Below are positions 29,803 to 31,677 of a stretch of DNA of 31,677 bases, one piece after another. Where the stretch lies: assembly GCA_910584935.1 (NCBI GenBank), contig CAJUDU010000024.1, forward strand, positions 1 through 31,677. Direction: 5' to 3'. Source of the DNA: an uncultured Butyricicoccus sp. Its GTDB lineage: Bacteria > Bacillota > Clostridia > Oscillospirales > Butyricicoccaceae. Each line of letters begins with the position of its first letter. The stretch's first letter is position 1. A program made the position numbers and the translations under genes. The notes below the pieces were generated by a model. The model was given only the letters and a program-made list of their open reading frames with translations, was not told the origin of the DNA and did not search any database.

Positions 29803-31152
29803 ATGGCACTGAAAAATGAGTATCTGAACCGCGTCTATGCCGGGCTTGCCCAGCGCAATGCACATGAACCTGAATTCCTTCAGGCTGTCATGGAAGTTTT
29901 TGAATCTTTGGAGCCGGTTGTTGACGCACGCCCCGAAATTGAAGCCAATGCAATTATGGAACGCATTGTCGAACCAGAACGCATTATCAATTTCCGTGTA
30001 TCCTGGGTGGACGATGCTGGCAAGGTACAGGTAAACCGTGGCTGGCGTATCCAGTTTAATTCCGCAATCGGCCCCTATAAAGGCGGTTTGCGTCTGCACC
30101 CATCTGTCAACCAGTCCATCATCAAATTCCTGGGCTTTGAACAGATTTTCAAAAACAGCCTGACTGGTCTGCCCATGGGCGGCGGCAAAGGCGGTTCTGA
30201 CTTTGACCCGAAGGGCAAAAGCGACAACGAAATTATGCGTTTCTGCCAATCCTTTATGACTGAGCTTGCCAAGCATATCGGTGCAGACACTGACGTCCCA
30301 GCTGGCGATATCGGCACTGGCGCACGTGAAATCGGCTATATGTTTGGGCAGTATAAGCGCCTGCGCAATGAGTTCACCGGCGTGCTGACTGGCAAGGGCC
30401 TCAGCTATGGCGGTTCGCTGGCGCGTACCGAGGCAACCGGTTATGGCGCGTGCTACTTTATGAATGAAATGCTGAAGGATATGGGCGCTTCTTTTGAAGG
30501 CAAGCGTGTTGTTATTTCTGGTTCCGGCAATGTGGCAACTTATGCAAACCAGAAGGCAACTCAGCTTGGCGGCAAAGTCGTTGCAATGAGCGATTCTAAC
30601 GGCTATATTGTCGATGAAAACGGCATTGACTTCAAGGTGATTAAGGAAATCAAGGAAGTTAAGCGCGCACGCATCAAGACTTATGTTGACTATGTGCCAG
30701 GCGCAAAGTATGTAGAAGGCTGCCGCGGCATTTGGAGCGTTCCATGTGACCTTGCACTGCCCTGCGCAACCCAGAACGAACTGAATGGCGAAGAAGCTGC
30801 TACCCTTATCAAGAACGGCTGCAAAGCTGTTGCAGAAGGCGCGAATATGCCATGCACCCCAGAAGCTGTTGCCGCGTTCCAGGCAGCAGGTGTTGCCTTT
30901 GGTCCCGCCAAGGCTGCAAACGCGGGCGGCGTTGCAACTTCCGGCTTGGAAATGAGCCAAAATAGCCAGCGTCTGAGCTGGACATTTGAAGAGGTTGATG
31001 CAAAACTGCATCAGATTATGATTAACATTTATAAAGCTTGCAAAGACGCTTCTGAACGTTACAATATGGCTGGCAATCTGGTTGCTGGCGCAAATATTGC
31101 GGGCTTTGAAAAGGTTTGTGACGCAATGCTGTGGCAGGGTATCGCATACTAA
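29803..31152 (+). CDS. gdhA: Glutamate dehydrogenase (probably NADP-type)
   Basis: This 449-aa hexameric enzyme interconverts 2-oxoglutarate plus ammonium and glutamate. The substrate region shows GPYKGGLRLHPSVN and LPMGGGKGGSDFDPKGKSD with the catalytic Lys residues. VPAGDIGTGAREIGYM follows, and the nucleotide-binding domain starts VVISGSGNVATYA. The length and these sequences fit the small-hexamer NADP(H) group used for ammonium assimilation, though some clostridial members use NAD. The start ATG 29803 (MALKNEYLNRVYAG) is preceded by GAAGGGA about 12 nt upstream; an in-frame TTG at 29782 has no ribosome site. Confidence 0.96.
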   Translation: MALKNEYLNRVYAGLAQRNAHEPEFLQAVMEVFESLEPVVDARPEIEANAIMERIVEPERIINFRVSWVDDAGKVQVNRGWRIQFNSAIGPYKGGLRLHPSVNQSIIKFLGFEQIFKNSLTGLPMGGGKGGSDFDPKGKSDNEIMRFCQSFMTELAKHIGADTDVPAGDIGTGAREIGYMFGQYKRLRNEFTGVLTGKGLSYGGSLARTEATGYGACYFMNEMLKDMGASFEGKRVVISGSGNVATYANQKATQLGGKVVAMSDSNGYIVDENGIDFKVIKEIKEVKRARIKTYVDYVPGAKYVEGCRGIWSVPCDLALPCATQNELNGEEAATLIKNGCKAVAEGANMPCTPEAVAAFQAAGVAFGPAKAANAGGVATSGLEMSQNSQRLSWTFEEVDAKLHQIMINIYKACKDASERYNMAGNLVAGANIAGFEKVCDAMLWQGIAY

Positions 31153-31202
31153 TATTATCCTAACGAAAAAACAGCACCCCAAAAGGTGAAGGTTTTGATA
31201 TG

Positions 31203-31253
31203 CTCCCTTTATGAGTGGCAGTAAAGCTGCGCATCATGAAGGGAGTATTTTTA
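31203..31253 (+). terminator. Terminator after gdhA
   Basis: A 12-bp stem with one G-U pair (31203-31214 with 31234-31245), and an inner GCAG/CTGC, is followed by TATTTTTA. It is the strongest hairpin downstream of gdhA. Confidence 0.85.
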
Positions 31254-31394
31254 TGCCATATGAGTAAAAGCGGTTTGACAGGTTTGATATCTGCTGACAG
31301 AAAAATTTTATATTTTTTCACTGTCTGAAATGGTAGGAACCTGTTTTTGTAATGCAATTGAACATTTCACGGCTTACCAGAAAATCAGCATTCA

Positions 31395-31423
31395 TTGACA
31401 GCTCAAGGAATGCCATATATACT
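31395..31423 (+). promoter_or_regulatory. Near-perfect sigma-A promoter
   Basis: TTGACA (31395-31400), exactly 17 bp, then TATACT (31418-31423). It drives the 30-aa ORF at 31512, with a leader of about 80 nt, or an RNA extending beyond the window. Confidence 0.8.
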
Positions 31424-31511
31424 GTTTGCAATGATAATAAATATGGTTTGTGGCAGTATCTTTGAAATCGCGAAAGGCTGATTTTATTTATATTTATTTG
31501 GAGGTTTTATC

Positions 31512-31604
31512 ATGGCGCAGGATGGGAAACAGTGGCAACCACGATTTCTTGCATATTTGAGCAAAATCAGAAATAGGCCGGCAAAGAGTCGACTGGTGTA
31601 TTGA
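31512..31604 (+). CDS. Small ORF of 30 aa, unknown function
   Basis: ATG 31512 has GGAGG (31500-31504) with 7-nt spacing and follows a near-consensus promoter. The peptide begins MAQDGKQWQPRFLAYLSKI and ends PAKSRLVY; it is basic, without a membrane segment. I do not recognise it. The strong expression signals argue that it is translated, but it could be a leader peptide for a gene beyond the window, or a decayed 5' end of a longer gene. The rest of 31254-31511 shows no other gene. Confidence 0.5.
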   Translation: MAQDGKQWQPRFLAYLSKIRNRPAKSRLVY

Positions 31605-31642
31605 GGAGCCCCTGATTTAATCCTCCATGAGTCAGGAAGGTG

Positions 31643-31651
31643 TGGTATAAT
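31643..31651 (+). promoter_or_regulatory. Extended -10 element (TGGTATAAT) near the window end
   Basis: TG-G-TATAAT with no clear -35. It would start transcription near 31658 for a gene beyond the window. Confidence 0.4.
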
Positions 31652-31677
31652 AGGGGAAAAGGGGGCACGGGGCATGA

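Noticed and set aside
29797..31182. Long minus-strand open frame (461 codons) opposite gdhA
   Set aside because: It mirrors the gdhA coding sequence; it has a biased Cys/Ala-rich composition, no domain and no ribosome site. gdhA itself is a complete, well-conserved protein.

Overview
The window looks like chromosome of a spore-forming Firmicute of the class Clostridia, probably near Oscillospirales/Ruminococcaceae. I base this on the wal (yyc) locus, a glycogen operon with the Firmicutes-type accessory subunit GlgD, a spore-type GH18 fragment, Spo0A-like boxes and strong Gram-positive Shine-Dalgarno sites. The lineage is inferred from gene content and protein style; no marker gene for species is present.

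Layout. Positions 1-382 hold the 3' end of a radical SAM gene, then a promoter with Spo0A-type boxes and a short, terminated candidate RNA. From 383 a GH18 (YaaH/SleL-type) reading frame starts without its N-terminal half and runs to a Trp codon at 530-532. It resumes, in the same frame and on the same strand, at a Trp codon at 28206-28208 and finishes at 28514. Between the two halves lie 27,676 bp. At the right end of this block is a large serine recombinase whose stop codon is 11 bp from the join. Rejoining the two Trp codons restores an uninterrupted GH18 frame and creates a near-palindromic attB. Joining the block's own ends gives a second site symmetric about the same TG dinucleotide (attP). 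The block therefore reads as a directly oriented, excisable element that interrupts a spore-associated gene, comparable in logic to the skin element in sigK or SPbeta in spsM.

The unusual part is the cargo, which is core chromosome and almost all on the minus strand: feoA-feoB-dtxR (iron uptake); walR-walK-walH-walI-murA-walJ-rlmH (cell-wall control, peptidoglycan precursor synthesis, 23S rRNA methylation) with a Nudix gene and a GH13 amylase/pullulanase upstream; glgB-glgC-glgD-glgA-glgP (glycogen synthesis and breakdown); and nifS-thiI-cinA (sulfur transfer, tRNA thiolation, nucleotide repair). A 47-aa gene lies divergent to the recombinase. Several of these genes are normally essential, so excision in a growing cell should be lethal. 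It would be tolerable only in a terminal cell such as the sporulation mother cell. Alternatively, the block is a one-time capture and relocation of chromosomal DNA by the recombinase.

To the right of the block come the GH18 C-terminal piece, a secreted SCP/CAP protein with a Gly-Ser linker, gdhA (glutamate dehydrogenase), and a small ORF of unknown function behind a near-consensus promoter. I saw no tRNA, rRNA, IS element or CRISPR array.
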